Positions 35,318 to 44,520 of a DNA stretch of 64,000 nucleotides are shown piece after piece. Origin of the DNA: Humidesulfovibrio sp. (GTDB lineage Bacteria > Desulfobacterota > Desulfovibrionia > Desulfovibrionales > Desulfovibrionaceae); assembly GCA_031292175.1 (NCBI GenBank), contig JARLHQ010000027.1:1-64000 (forward strand), written 5' to 3'. The first letter of the stretch is position 1. Each line of letters starts with the position of its first letter. Both the position numbers and the translations under genes were made by a program. The notes under the pieces are model-generated. The model was not told the origin of the DNA. It searched no databases and saw nothing but the letters and a program-made list of their open reading frames with translations.

Positions 35318-35944
35318 CTAAAACATCTCGTGCAGAAAAAATGGATTGTGCGTTTTTTCGTCGGCGACGGTCGTTTCCAGGCCATGCCCGGAATAGAGCG
35401 TTGTTTCTCCGGGCAGGGTGAAGATCTTTTCCTGCACGGACTTCTTAAGCGCCTCGCTGCTGCCGCCGGGAAAGTCGGTGCGGCCAACGGAGCGGTAGAA
35501 GATGAGATCGCCCACAAAGGCTGCCGTGACGGCGGGGAAGTAGAAGCTGAGGCTGCCGGGCGTGTGGCCGGGCGTGGCCAGGCACTGGCACTCCAGGCCG
35601 AGGAACCGCGCCGGACCTTCCGCCAGCGGGGCGTAATCAAAGAGCTCCACAACGGGGAAGCCGTACATGCCGCCCCCTCCAAGCTCCGTGTCGAGCAGAT
35701 AGGCGTCGGCGGGGGGGGCCAGAACAGGCGCGCCGGTGGCCTTGGCGAGGGCCGCGCAGCCGTAGATGTGGTCGAAGTGCAGGTGCGTAATGAGGATGTG
35801 CGCCAGGGTCAGCTTTTCAGCCCGCAGGAACTCCAGCACCTCGGCGGGATCGCCTCCGGGATCCACGGCCAGGGCTTGCCCCTGGTGGTCGAGGACGTGG
35901 CAATTGGTGTCGAGGGGTCCCAAGGGAAAGGACGTGATGCGCAT
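35318..35944 (-). CDS. Metallo-beta-lactamase-fold hydrolase (glyoxalase II-like)
   Basis: A 208-residue binuclear metal hydrolase. The metal motif THLHFDHIYG lies near 55, with a later His in CLATPGHTPGS, Asp in FVGDLIF and His in SGHG. Glyoxalase II-like proteins of this size act on thioesters or persulfides. The ATG at 35944 has GGAGG 8 bases upstream. It stands alone, divergent from the molybdoenzyme gene. Confidence 0.85.
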   Translation of the reverse strand: MRITSFPLGPLDTNCHVLDHQGQALAVDPGGDPAEVLEFLRAEKLTLAHILITHLHFDHIYGCAALAKATGAPVLAPPADAYLLDTELGGGGMYGFPVVELFDYAPLAEGPARFLGLECQCLATPGHTPGSLSFYFPAVTAAFVGDLIFYRSVGRTDFPGGSSEALKKSVQEKIFTLPGETTLYSGHGLETTVADEKTHNPFFLHEMF

Positions 35945-36078
35945 GTTGGAGGCCTCCGGATGTGCTGTTGCCCGCACGGTAGCCATGGGCGGCCAGATTG
36001 GCAAGCGGACGGACGCAAGGGAGCTTCACAGACAGCGCACAGCGACTTATGTATGATGGATGAACCCAGGAGGCGGCC

Positions 36079-36825
36079 ATGAACGCGCGCATTCCCGACG
36101 CCACCAGACGAACTGTCCTGAAGGCCATTCCGGCCATGATCCTGACCGCTGGAGCGTTTTTGTGGGGGATACTGCCCGAGCGTGCCCGAGCGGCCTTTAT
36201 CAACACGTTCCGCACGCGCACGGTGGAGGAGGACACCTTCCGCTTTGACCCTGCGCGTGGCGAGGTTGTGTGGCGGGGTGGCCGCCGCGAACCCTACTTC
36301 CTGACTCTGGATGGGCTGGTGGAGGCCCCGGCGCGGCTTTCGTACCGGGATCTGCGTGCTCTGCCCCAGGTGCGGCGCACGGCGGATTTCCACTGCGTGG
36401 AGGGCTGGAGCGTCGGGGACGCCCCGTGGGGCGGCGTGGAGTTCCGCGAGTTGTTCGCCCGCGTGCGCGTGCAGCCTCAGGCGCGCTATGTGGTGTTTCA
36501 CGCCCTGGGCCAGACGGAAAACGTGGGCGGGCTGACGCACTATGTGGAGAGCCTGCCCCTGGTGGACCTTTTGAACCCGGCCTTGGGCGCCTTGCTGGCG
36601 CTGGACCTGGAGGGGAGCCCCCTGCAGGACAGCCGGGGCGCGCCCGCGCGCGTCATCAGCCCCTTCGACCTGGCCTACAAGAGCATCAAGTTCGTCACCC
36701 GCGCGGAATTCACCGCCGCGCCGGTCCAGGGCTGGTGGACCAGGGCCAACCCCATCTATCCGGTCAACGCACCGGTGGATCCCCACCGTTTGCGCAGTCC
36801 GGACCCACGCGCCCGGACAAGATAA
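36079..36825 (+). CDS. Exported YedY/sulfite-oxidase-fold molybdoenzyme
   Basis: A 248-residue oxidoreductase with a molybdopterin-binding fold. The N-terminus TRRTVLKAIPAMILTAGAFLWG is a twin-arginine signal. The Cys that ligates Mo is in DFHCVEGWS (about 113), and SPFDLAYKSIKFV near 205 is typical of the fold. No heme or MsrQ-like membrane partner is adjacent. The physiological substrate is unknown; methionine sulfoxide reduction is one possibility. AGGAGG lies 5-6 bases before the start. Confidence 0.85.
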   Translation: MNARIPDATRRTVLKAIPAMILTAGAFLWGILPERARAAFINTFRTRTVEEDTFRFDPARGEVVWRGGRREPYFLTLDGLVEAPARLSYRDLRALPQVRRTADFHCVEGWSVGDAPWGGVEFRELFARVRVQPQARYVVFHALGQTENVGGLTHYVESLPLVDLLNPALGALLALDLEGSPLQDSRGAPARVISPFDLAYKSIKFVTRAEFTAAPVQGWWTRANPIYPVNAPVDPHRLRSPDPRARTR

Positions 36826-36980
36826 CGCGCTGTCCAGCCAGGGAAAAACATCGAACTTTCGACGACACATTTGGGACATCATACGCAATTATCCGGATTA
36901 CGCCTTTTCATTAACGCTAAAAGGAGGTAGAGTATAACAACTCCATCCCGCCGCCTTCGCTGGCGGGATGCAAGGAGCAG

Positions 36981-37004
36981 ATGCTCGCGTTCGAGGCTGA
37001 ATGA
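36981..37004 (+). CDS. Seven-codon upstream ORF coupled to the GGDEF-EAL gene
   Basis: ATG at 36981 follows AAGGAGCAG and encodes MLAFEAE, ending in TGA that overlaps the main gene's ATG (ATGA). The main ATG itself has no binding site, so translation is probably passed on by this short frame. A 9-bp hairpin (CATCCCGCC/GGCGGGATG) lies just upstream at about 36946-36971. Confidence 0.4.
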   Translation: MLAFEAE

Positions 37005-40000
37005 CACTCCGCAAGGCCACACTACTGCTGACCGGCCTGGGGGCGCTGGCGCTCATGCTTGCCGTGGCCGTCATCACGCATGTCACCATCCAGGCGAGCT
37101 TTGCCGACATCGAACGCGCCCAGACCCGCAAAAACATGGAGCGCGGCCGGTACGCCGTGGAGGACGAGCTGCAGAAGCTCGACACCACCGTTCTCGATTG
37201 GGCGGCCTGGGACGACGCGAACAAGTTCATGCTCACCCAGAACCGCGAGTTCGTGACGTCCTCCCTCAACGACCGCAGCCTACTCGCATTGCGCCTGGCG
37301 GCGATCATCTTCCTCGACAGGACGGGGCATCCTGTTTGGATGCAAGCCTTCGATACCCGTCAGGGCACCAAGATGCCCATGCCGGCTGAGCTCCTGGCGC
37401 TTTTAAAGCCGGGTTCCCCCGTGCTTGTGCCCACCGCTCCGGAAGAACGCCGCAAGGGGCTTGTCCTGCTGCCGCAGGGGGTCATATTTTTGGCCAGCTG
37501 CCCCATCACCAGCAGCGAAGGCACGGGACCATCCTCCGGCACGCTTGTCATGGCGCGGTCCCTGGACAAGGACGTGGCCGCGGAGATCGCCGAACGCGTC
37601 CGCCTGCCGCTTTCGTTTGAGCGCGCAGACAGCCCCGTGAGCGCCGACGTGTCGGTCCTGGCCCAGGCGGCCGGGCACGGCATGGCCACAGGCCCCCTTT
37701 CCGACGGCCTGTACGGCGGGGTGCAGGTGCTCTCAGGAATCGCCGGCTCCCCGGTGCTGCGGCTGGTGCTGCGCGAGCCGCGCGACATCATGACCCGCGG
37801 GTCCGCGGCGCTCACCCAGTCGCATCTTTGGGCCACGGCCGGAGCGCTTGCTTTTCTGGCCATGCTGCTCCTTTTCCTGGAGCGGCGCGTGCTGCGGCGC
37901 CTGACCGGGCTGAAGGACCAAGTGGAGGCCATCGGAGCCGAGGTGGACGAAGCCACCACGCAGGGACGCGACGCACTCGGCCCGGCCCAGGTGGAGATGC
38001 CCGGCGGCGACGAGCTGTCCGCGCTGGCGCAGCGCATCAACGAGACCCTGGCCGAACTGGAGCGCTCCCGGCGCAATCTGAGCACCCAGTGCACCCTGAC
38101 CCTTGAGCAGGAGAGCTATCTCCAGCAGATCCTGAACTCCATCCAGGCCGGAGTGATCCTGGTGGACCCGGAGACCCGCCTCATCCGCGAGGTCAACGCC
38201 TTCGCCGCCGCCAGCACCGGACGCACCCGTGAGGAGATCGTCGGGCGGCTCTGCCACGGGTTCATCGCACCCAACGGGCAGGGCCAATGCCCAATCATGG
38301 AGCGGTACCGGGACAACGAGCAATCCATGGTGGACCTGCCGCGCGCGGACGGCACCTCCCTGCCGGTGCTCCGGAGCGTCTCACAGATTGAACGCGGCGG
38401 GCAGCCGCTTCTGCTTGAGACCTTCATCAACGTGGAGGAATTGCAAAACGCGCAGGACGCCCTGAAACGCTCGGAGGAGACCTACCGCGCAGTGTTCATG
38501 AACACCGGCACGGCCACCCTCCTCATCGAGCCGGACACAACCATCCGTCTGGCCAACCAGGAGTTTGAGAAGCTTTCCGGCTACACGCGCGCGGATGTGG
38601 AGGGCATACGGCGCTGGACCGAATTCTTCCTGCCGGAGGATGTGGAGTGGATGCTGCGCCACCACGCCAAGCGCCGCCTATCGCCGGACTTGGCCCCGCG
38701 CAACTACGAGGCGCACTTCCTGAACCGTCGGGGGGAGACCCGCGTGGGTCGGCTTACCGTGGGCATGATCCCCGGCACGCTCATCAGCGTGGCCTCGATC
38801 GAGGACATCACCGAACGCAAGGAGGCCGAGGACCAACTGCGCCATCAGGCCTTCCACGATACCTTGACCGGCCTGCCTAACCGCCAGCTGCTGCTGGACC
38901 GTTTGGAGCGCAGCGTGGCCTCCGCCCAGCGCGAGGGCCATGAGGTGGCCGTGCTGCTCATGGACCTGGACCGTTTCAAGGACATCAACGACTCCCTGGG
39001 GCACTCCGCGGGCGACCGGCTGCTCAAGCTCGTTGCCGCCCGGCTGGAAAACTGCGTGCGCCACAGCGACACCATGGCCCGCTTCGGAGGCGATGAGTTC
39101 GTGCTGGTGGTTGACGATCCGGTCGGCGAGGCCGCGGCGGGCATGGTGGCCCAGCACGTGCTGGACTGCTTCGCACCGCCCTTCGACCTGGACGGCCAGA
39201 GCCTGCACATGCGCTTGTCCATCGGCGTCGCCCTGTTCACCGGGCGTGACGAGACGCCGGAAGAGCTGTTGAAGAACGCCGATCTGGCCATGTACCGGGC
39301 CAAGGAGCGCGGCCGCAATACCTACGAATTCTTTACAAAGGACCTTAACGATCAGGTCGTGCAGCGCCTAGCCGTGGAAGCGGGCCTGCGCCGCGCCCTG
39401 GATGATGAAGGCATCGAGGTGTTCTACCAGCCCAAGGTGTGCCAACCCGGCAAGCACATCTGCGGGGCCGAAGCGTTGGTGCGCTGGCGGCGGGAGGACG
39501 GCGCCCTCGTCGGCCCGGCGGAATTCATCCCCGTGGCCGAAAATACCGGGCTCATCCTGCCCCTGTCCAACCTGGTGCTGCGGCAGGCCTGCAGACAGGC
39601 GGTCCTGTGGCGGCAAGGGCTGCACAAGGATCTCGTCATGGCCGTGAATCTCTCCCCCCGCCAGTTCGCGCAGCCCGGCCTGGCCCAGCGCATTGCGGAC
39701 ATTCTTCAGGAAACCGGCCTGCCGCCGGAGGCGCTTGAACTGGAGATCACCGAGAACCTCCTGCTCGACATCCGGCCCGAGACGCTGGACACGCTGCACG
39801 CGCTGCGTGACATGGGCTGCTGCGTTGTGCTCGACGACTTCGGCAAGGAATACTCCTCGCTCAGCTACATCAAGAAGCTGCCCATCCAGGCCATCAAGAT
39901 TGACCGCTCGTTCATCAGCGACCTGCCGCGCGACGTGGACGACGCGGCCATCGTCCAGACCATCCTGTCCATGGCCAAGAACCTGGAGCTGCGCGTGGTG

Positions 40001-40150
40001 GCCGAGGGCGTGGAGACGGCCGAGCAGCTCGAGTTTTTGCTGGGACTCGGCTGCGACGAGTTTCAGGGCTACTATTTCAGCAAGCCGCTGCCCAACCTTG
40101 ACATGGAGCGCCTTCTGGACCAAGTGAGCCCCTTCACCCCAGCAACTTGA
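37001..40150 (+). CDS. CHASE4-HAMP-PAS-PAS-GGDEF-EAL c-di-GMP enzyme
   Basis: A 1049-residue membrane sensor. Helix 1 is at about 5-28; a periplasmic CHASE4-like domain follows (LDWAAWDDANKFM). Helix 2 is near 275-293 and a HAMP-like linker follows. PAS domains lie at about 370-490 and 495-610. GGDEF has an intact ARFGGDEFVLV (about 692). EAL has GAEALVRW (about 820), ELEITENLL, VLDDFGKEYSSLSY, IKIDRSFI and AEGVETAEQ, so both activities may be retained. The second Gly of the usual DDFGTGYSS is replaced (DDFGKEYSS). A tiny upstream frame overlaps its start. Confidence 0.93.
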   Translation: MTLRKATLLLTGLGALALMLAVAVITHVTIQASFADIERAQTRKNMERGRYAVEDELQKLDTTVLDWAAWDDANKFMLTQNREFVTSSLNDRSLLALRLAAIIFLDRTGHPVWMQAFDTRQGTKMPMPAELLALLKPGSPVLVPTAPEERRKGLVLLPQGVIFLASCPITSSEGTGPSSGTLVMARSLDKDVAAEIAERVRLPLSFERADSPVSADVSVLAQAAGHGMATGPLSDGLYGGVQVLSGIAGSPVLRLVLREPRDIMTRGSAALTQSHLWATAGALAFLAMLLLFLERRVLRRLTGLKDQVEAIGAEVDEATTQGRDALGPAQVEMPGGDELSALAQRINETLAELERSRRNLSTQCTLTLEQESYLQQILNSIQAGVILVDPETRLIREVNAFAAASTGRTREEIVGRLCHGFIAPNGQGQCPIMERYRDNEQSMVDLPRADGTSLPVLRSVSQIERGGQPLLLETFINVEELQNAQDALKRSEETYRAVFMNTGTATLLIEPDTTIRLANQEFEKLSGYTRADVEGIRRWTEFFLPEDVEWMLRHHAKRRLSPDLAPRNYEAHFLNRRGETRVGRLTVGMIPGTLISVASIEDITERKEAEDQLRHQAFHDTLTGLPNRQLLLDRLERSVASAQREGHEVAVLLMDLDRFKDINDSLGHSAGDRLLKLVAARLENCVRHSDTMARFGGDEFVLVVDDPVGEAAAGMVAQHVLDCFAPPFDLDGQSLHMRLSIGVALFTGRDETPEELLKNADLAMYRAKERGRNTYEFFTKDLNDQVVQRLAVEAGLRRALDDEGIEVFYQPKVCQPGKHICGAEALVRWRREDGALVGPAEFIPVAENTGLILPLSNLVLRQACRQAVLWRQGLHKDLVMAVNLSPRQFAQPGLAQRIADILQETGLPPEALELEITENLLLDIRPETLDTLHALRDMGCCVVLDDFGKEYSSLSYIKKLPIQAIKIDRSFISDLPRDVDDAAIVQTILSMAKNLELRVVAEGVETAEQLEFLLGLGCDEFQGYYFSKPLPNLDMERLLDQVSPFTPAT

Positions 40151-40175
40151 GCCAGCGTTCCACAAAGGACGGTCC

Positions 40176-41366
40176 ATGTCCCTCTTCTCCGCAAAGCGCC
40201 CCATCCTCGTCACCTGCCCCAAAGCCCTGCCGCCCTTTCTCGCCCGTGAAACCGCCGCGCTTGGCCTCGCAGGACGCGAACTCGCCGCAGGCGTGCTGAC
40301 CGAGGGCGACATGGCCGACTGCATGCGCCTGAACCTGCACCTGCGCACCGGGCACCGCGTGCTGCTGGAGCTGGCGAAGCTCACCGCGCCGGATCCTGCC
40401 GCCCTGGCCGAGGAACTGGGCCGACTGCCCTGGGAGGACATCATCCCGGCGGACGGACACGTGACCGTGGACTCCTCCGTGCAGAATGAATACGTGCGCG
40501 ATTCCCGCTTCGCCAACCAGAAGGCCAAGGACGCTATCGTGGACCGCATCCTCTCGCGCATGGGCCGCAGGCCGGATTCGGGCCCAGACCCCGTGGGGGC
40601 GGCGGTGTTTCTGCATTGGCGTGACGACGCAGCCACCGTGTACATCGACACCACGGGCGCTCCCCTTTCACGCCGGGGCTACCGCAAGATGCCCCACAAG
40701 GCCCCCCTGCAGGAAACGCTGGCCGCAGGCATCGTGCTGGCCACGGGCTTTGCCGAAAACAGCGGGCACTTCCTTTCCCCCATGTGCGGCAGCGGCACCC
40801 TGGCCATCGAAGCCGCCCTCGTGGCCCTGAACCGCGCGCCGGGGCTCCTGCGCGCAGGCTTCGCCTTTGAACACCTGCTGGACTTCGACGCCGCGCGCTA
40901 CGCCGAACTTCGGCGCGAGGCCAACCAGGCCTCGAGGAAGCAGTACGCCGGGCGCATCATCGCCAGCGACATGGACCCCGAGGCCGTGGCCGCGGCCAGG
41001 CAAAACGCCCGCACGGCAGGCGTGGAAGGGCACATCGAGTTCCAGGTGGCGGACTTCCGCGAAAGCCTGGTGCCCGAGGACGGGACCGGGGTGTGCGTGC
41101 TGAATCCGGAGTATGGCGCACGCCTGGGCGACACCCCCCGGCTGGAGCCCATCTATGCGGCCATCGGCGATTTCTTCAAACAGCGCCTGTCCGGCTGGCG
41201 CGGCTTTCTCTTCACCGGCAACCCGGAGCTGGCCAAGCGCGTGGGCCTCAAACCCCGCCGCCGCACGCCCTTCTTCAACGCCAAGATCGAGTGCCGCCTC
41301 CTGGAGTACGAGCTCTATCAGGGCACGCGCCGCGTGTTCACCACGCCGCCCGCCAACGCCCGCTGA
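40176..41366 (+). CDS. RlmL-like THUMP-domain RNA methyltransferase
   Basis: A 396-residue SAM-dependent N2-guanine methyltransferase of the YpsC/RlmL type. The THUMP region is about 45-160. The methylase has FLSPMCGSGTLAIEAAL (about 205) and the catalytic motif VLNPEYGARLGD, a variant of NPPYG. It lacks the second methylase and YccW-like half of E. coli RlmL. The start follows AAGGAC. It sits 25 bases after the GGDEF-EAL gene. Confidence 0.88.
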   Translation: MSLFSAKRPILVTCPKALPPFLARETAALGLAGRELAAGVLTEGDMADCMRLNLHLRTGHRVLLELAKLTAPDPAALAEELGRLPWEDIIPADGHVTVDSSVQNEYVRDSRFANQKAKDAIVDRILSRMGRRPDSGPDPVGAAVFLHWRDDAATVYIDTTGAPLSRRGYRKMPHKAPLQETLAAGIVLATGFAENSGHFLSPMCGSGTLAIEAALVALNRAPGLLRAGFAFEHLLDFDAARYAELRREANQASRKQYAGRIIASDMDPEAVAAARQNARTAGVEGHIEFQVADFRESLVPEDGTGVCVLNPEYGARLGDTPRLEPIYAAIGDFFKQRLSGWRGFLFTGNPELAKRVGLKPRRRTPFFNAKIECRLLEYELYQGTRRVFTTPPANAR

Positions 41367-41534
41367 CAAGCCTCTTCGCCACAGGCCCGGCTTTTTTTCG
41401 TCCCGGCCCGGGCGGCGGCAACGCTGCCCGGCACCAGAAAGCCATTTATTTTGCTTCCGCCATGCCTTGGGCCGCCTCTCCCCCTTTGACCCGAGGCGCG
41501 CAACACGCTATCAATCGGCCAACGGAGGATTCCC

Positions 41535-41819
41535 ATGACAAACGCCATTGTCCTCATGCACGTGCAGCCCACGGCCATCAATGTTGTGGCCCAGAAACTC
41601 GTGGCCATCGACGGCATCAGCGAAGTCCACTCCGTGGGTGGCCGCTACGACCTGGTGGCCATCATCCGCGCCAAGGACAACGAAGACCTGGCCACCATCG
41701 TCACGGAAAAGATGTTGCTCATCCAGGGCATCACCGGCACGGAGACGCTCATCTCCTACCGTGTTATCTCCAGCTATGACCTTGAGAGCACCTTCTCCCT
41801 GGGCAACGAGCGGCCGTAA
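41535..41819 (+). CDS. Stand-alone AsnC/Lrp ligand-binding (RAM) domain protein
   Basis: A 94-residue protein made of only the effector-binding domain of Lrp/AsnC regulators (VVAQKLVAIDGISEVHSVGGRYDLVAIIRAKD), without a DNA-binding helix. Such proteins can bind amino acids or pair with full Lrp proteins. Its ATG has GGAGG upstream. The nagZ frame starts inside its end. Confidence 0.88.
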   Translation: MTNAIVLMHVQPTAINVVAQKLVAIDGISEVHSVGGRYDLVAIIRAKDNEDLATIVTEKMLLIQGITGTETLISYRVISSYDLESTFSLGNERP

Positions 41820-43047
41820 GCCCGCTCCTGGCGGACGGCGCGCGCGCCTCTTTTCGCCAGCGCTTCTGCTAGCCTTCCTCGTCCTGTTGGTCCAGGGCTG
41901 CGCCCTCACCCGGCCGGAGCCGCCCTCTCCTGAGTTGCGGCGCATGGCCGGGCAGATGCTCCTCATCGGTTTTCGCGGGGCGGAACCCGTAGATGACGCG
42001 GGCCACCCCCTGCCCATCCTGCGCCAGATAGCGGAGCTGAACCTTGGTGGGGTCATTCTTTTCGACCGCGACGCGGCCCTGGGCACAGCCGGCCGCAACA
42101 TCCAAAGCCCGGCGCAACTTTCCCGTCTCACCAGCGCCCTGGCGCAGGCCGCCAGCGGGGCGCACATGCCTCCGTTGTTTCTCGCCGTGGACCAGGAGGG
42201 CGGCCGCGTGCAGCGGCTGAAGTCCGCCTATGGCTTCCCGGACACCCCCGCCGCCGCGGAACTCTGCCCCGCAAACGACGATACGCCAGCCTTCAATGCC
42301 GGCCAAGCCACGGGCCGCGCGCTGCGCGCGGCGGGCCTCAACCTGGATTTCGCGCCCGTGTGCGACGTGAATGTGAACCCGCAGAATCCGGTCATCGGCG
42401 CGCTTGGTCGCAGCTTCTCCGGCGATCCCGCCCGCGCGGCCGCCTGCGCCGGGGCCTTTGCGCGGGGTCTCCACGACCAAAGCGTGCTCACCGCGGCCAA
42501 GCACTTCCCCGGCCACGGCTCCAGCACCTCGGACAGCCACCTGGGCTTCACCGACGTCACGGGCACCTGGACCGAGGCCGAGCTTGAGCCCTTTGCCACA
42601 CTCATCAAACAGCACCTCGCAGACATGGTCATGACCGCGCACGTGTTCAACGCGCGCCTGGACCCCAAGTACCCGGCCACGCTTTCGCGGGCCGTCATCA
42701 CCGGGCTTTTGCGCGGCAGGCTGGGCTTCACCGGAGTGGTCGTCACCGACGACCTGCAGATGCGCGCCGTCACCAGCCGCTACGGTTTCAAGGAGGCCCT
42801 TGGCCTCGCGGTGAACGCCGGGGCTGACGTCTTGCTCATCGGCAACAACCTGGAGTACGATCCCGCGGCGGGCCGCAAGGCGCTGGACGCGCTTATGGAG
42901 CTTGTCGCCGAGGGCAAGGTCCCCGCGGCGCGCATCCGGGAATCCTACGCGCGCATTCAGGCGCTCAAGACGCTCAAGCTCCAGGGGCGCTCGGCGCCTT
43001 CCTCAGAGTTTGCCGCCGCCCGGACGGCAGAATTTCCGCGTCCGTGA
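41776..43047 (+). CDS. nagZ: Beta-N-acetylhexosaminidase, GH3 (NagZ-like), lipoprotein form
   Basis: Hydrolyses GlcNAc from muropeptides in cell-wall recycling. About 423 residues with an N-terminal signal (LFSPALLLAFLVLLVQ) and lipobox VQGC. GH3 motifs are LFLAVDQEGGRVQRL, KHFPGHGSSTSDSHLG (catalytic His/Asp loop) and GVVVTDDLQM. E. coli NagZ is cytoplasmic, whereas this one appears to be exported and lipidated. The start is uncertain: ATG at 41776 is in frame but lacks a binding site and overlaps the RAM gene by 44 bases. Confidence 0.85.
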   Translation: MTLRAPSPWATSGRKPAPGGRRARLFSPALLLAFLVLLVQGCALTRPEPPSPELRRMAGQMLLIGFRGAEPVDDAGHPLPILRQIAELNLGGVILFDRDAALGTAGRNIQSPAQLSRLTSALAQAASGAHMPPLFLAVDQEGGRVQRLKSAYGFPDTPAAAELCPANDDTPAFNAGQATGRALRAAGLNLDFAPVCDVNVNPQNPVIGALGRSFSGDPARAAACAGAFARGLHDQSVLTAAKHFPGHGSSTSDSHLGFTDVTGTWTEAELEPFATLIKQHLADMVMTAHVFNARLDPKYPATLSRAVITGLLRGRLGFTGVVVTDDLQMRAVTSRYGFKEALGLAVNAGADVLLIGNNLEYDPAAGRKALDALMELVAEGKVPAARIRESYARIQALKTLKLQGRSAPSSEFAAARTAEFPRP

Positions 43048-43062
43048 CCAGGAGGATCCCCC

Positions 43063-43227
43063 ATGTCCCGAAGCCGCTCAGCCTCCGCACCGGCGCGCAC
43101 CGCCTTCCGATCCAAAAGAGATGTGGCTTTCCGCCCCGCCGCAATGGCGCGGGTGCATAAACCGGCAGGCATCGCAAGAAATCCAGCCCACTCAACCCAG
43201 GAGAAGCAATGTACCTCATCCTCGTGA
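43063..43227 (+). CDS. Possible small basic protein between nagZ and yciI
   Basis: A 54-codon frame with AGGAGG 7 bases before its ATG, rich in Arg, Ser and Ala (MSRSRSASAPARTAFRSK at the start). It ends 19 bases inside yciI, so it could couple translation. The good binding site is the only positive evidence; no family is recognised. Confidence 0.25.
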   Translation: MSRSRSASAPARTAFRSKRDVAFRPAAMARVHKPAGIARNPAHSTQEKQCTSSS

Positions 43228-43505
43228 ACTACGTGAAGCCCCTGTCCGTCATTGATGAGCTTCTGCCCGCCCACCGGAAGTTCCTGGAGACCAATTACCA
43301 GGCTGGGGTGTTTCTGCTCTCCGGCCCGCGCGAGCCGCGCACCGGCGGCATCATCATGGCCCAGGCGGGCAGCCGCTGGGAACTGGCCGCCATCCTGGAG
43401 CAGGATCCCTTCGTCACCGAAGGCGCGGCCACGTATGAAATCATTGAGTTCAAGGCCACGCGCACGGGCAAGGCCATCCGCTTTCTGCTCGACGGCGAGT
43501 GCTGA
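43209..43505 (+). CDS. YciI-family protein
   Basis: A 98-residue ferredoxin-like alpha/beta protein. The conserved His of LLPAHRKFLETNYQAGVFLLSGP and the DPFVTEGAATYEIIEFKA segment identify the YciI family, whose fold resembles muconolactone isomerase. No reaction is established for most members. ATG follows AGGAGAAGCA. Confidence 0.88.
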   Translation: MYLILVNYVKPLSVIDELLPAHRKFLETNYQAGVFLLSGPREPRTGGIIMAQAGSRWELAAILEQDPFVTEGAATYEIIEFKATRTGKAIRFLLDGEC

Positions 43506-43524
43506 TCCGCCGCGCGCAGACATG

Positions 43525-43555
43525 AAAAAGGGCTGCGGCGGAAGCCGCAGCCCTT
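43525..43555 (-). terminator. Terminator of sodB (possibly bidirectional)
   Basis: Perfect 12-bp arms AAGGGCTGCGGC and GCCGCAGCCCTT around GGAA (43528-43555), with a T5 run on the minus strand (43525-43529). It lies between the convergent yciI and sodB genes. Confidence 0.85.
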
Positions 43556-43577
43556 GCCGTCCATACGTTCCGCGCCG

Positions 43578-44288
43578 CTACCCCAGGTTCGCGGCCACGA
43601 AGTCCCAGTTCACCAGCTTATCCATGAAGGCATCCACGTAGTCCGCGCGCCGATTCTGATAGTCCAGGTAATAGGCATGCTCCCACACATCCACCACCAG
43701 AAGCGGCGTGGCGCCGTGCGCCAGCGGGGTGTCGGCGTTGGCGCTGGAGAGCACCTCCAGCTTGCCGTCCTTGCGCGCCAGCCAGCCCCAGCCGCTGCCG
43801 AACTGCCCCACGGATGCGGCCACAAAGGCCTTGCGGAAGGCATCATAGCCGCCGAACGAGGCCGTGATCGCCTCCAGCAGCTTGCCCGAGGGCAGGCCGC
43901 CGCCGCCGGGCTTCATGCATTTCCAGTACAAAGCGTGGTTGAAGGACTGGGCCGCGTTGTTGAACAGGCCACCGCCCTTGGCCGCCGTGGCTTTGACGAT
44001 CTCCTCCAGGCTCTTGCCCTCAAGACCGGACCCCGGCAGCATCTTCTTCACATTGGCCACATAGGCCGCGTGGTGCTTGCCGTAATGGAACGCGAGGGTG
44101 CGTTCGGAAATCACCGGTTCCAAGGCGTTCAGGGCATAGGGCAGCGGGGCTTGGTCCAGGGAGCTCGCGGCCAGGGCCTCGGACAGGGGAAACAGGGTGG
44201 GGGCCAAGAGCCCAACGCCGGCGACTCCGGCCAGGGTCAAAAATTCACGACGATTCAAGCCAGTCGGCATCGCTTCGCCTTCGCTCAT
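43578..44288 (-). CDS. sodB: Tat-exported Fe/Mn superoxide dismutase
   Basis: Converts superoxide to peroxide and oxygen. 236 residues with a twin-arginine signal [19 protein letters not shown] (about 12-30), so it acts in the periplasm. Metal ligands are the His in LAFHYGKHH, the His in [10 protein letters not shown], and Asp and His in [15 protein letters not shown]. The FGSGWGWL pattern also fits. The start has GGAG 6 bases upstream. It stands alone with its own terminator. Confidence 0.95.
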   Translation of the reverse strand: MSEGEAMPTGLNRREFLTLAGVAGVGLLAPTLFPLSEALAASSLDQAPLPYALNALEPVISERTLAFHYGKHHAAYVANVKKMLPGSGLEGKSLEEIVKATAAKGGGLFNNAAQSFNHALYWKCMKPGGGGLPSGKLLEAITASFGGYDAFRKAFVAASVGQFGSGWGWLARKDGKLEVLSSANADTPLAHGATPLLVVDVWEHAYYLDYQNRRADYVDAFMDKLVNWDFVAANLG

Positions 44289-44452
44289 GGGGCGCTCCTT
44301 GCAGGCTAGAGGGTAGGTTGGGAGTTCTGTCCATCCTCTCAGCGCATCGTCCGGTTGCTGTCAAGCGAAATCCGCCCGCCGACGCCTTTCCCCAGCTGGA
44401 CCGCCAGGAGACGCCCGGCCTGGGTCAGGCCAACCCGCTGCACCGCCTCATA

Positions 44453-44480
44453 CAAAAAAGGGGAGCCGAGGCCCCCCTTT
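44453..44480 (-). terminator. Terminator of trpB2
   Basis: A GGGG/CCCC-based stem (AAAGGGG and CCCCCCTTT on the plus strand) with a run of A from 44453 giving a T-run on the minus strand, about 40 bases after the trpB2 stop. Confidence 0.65.
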
Positions 44481-44520
44481 CGTTTGCGCGCGCGCCGGGT
44501 CCGGCCCGGAGCGGCCCTGC

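Noticed and set aside
36826-37000. A c-di-GMP riboswitch before the GGDEF-EAL gene
   Set aside because: The conserved GEMM sequences (CACGCACAGGGCAAACC and the GAAA receptor) are not there; only a simple hairpin is seen.
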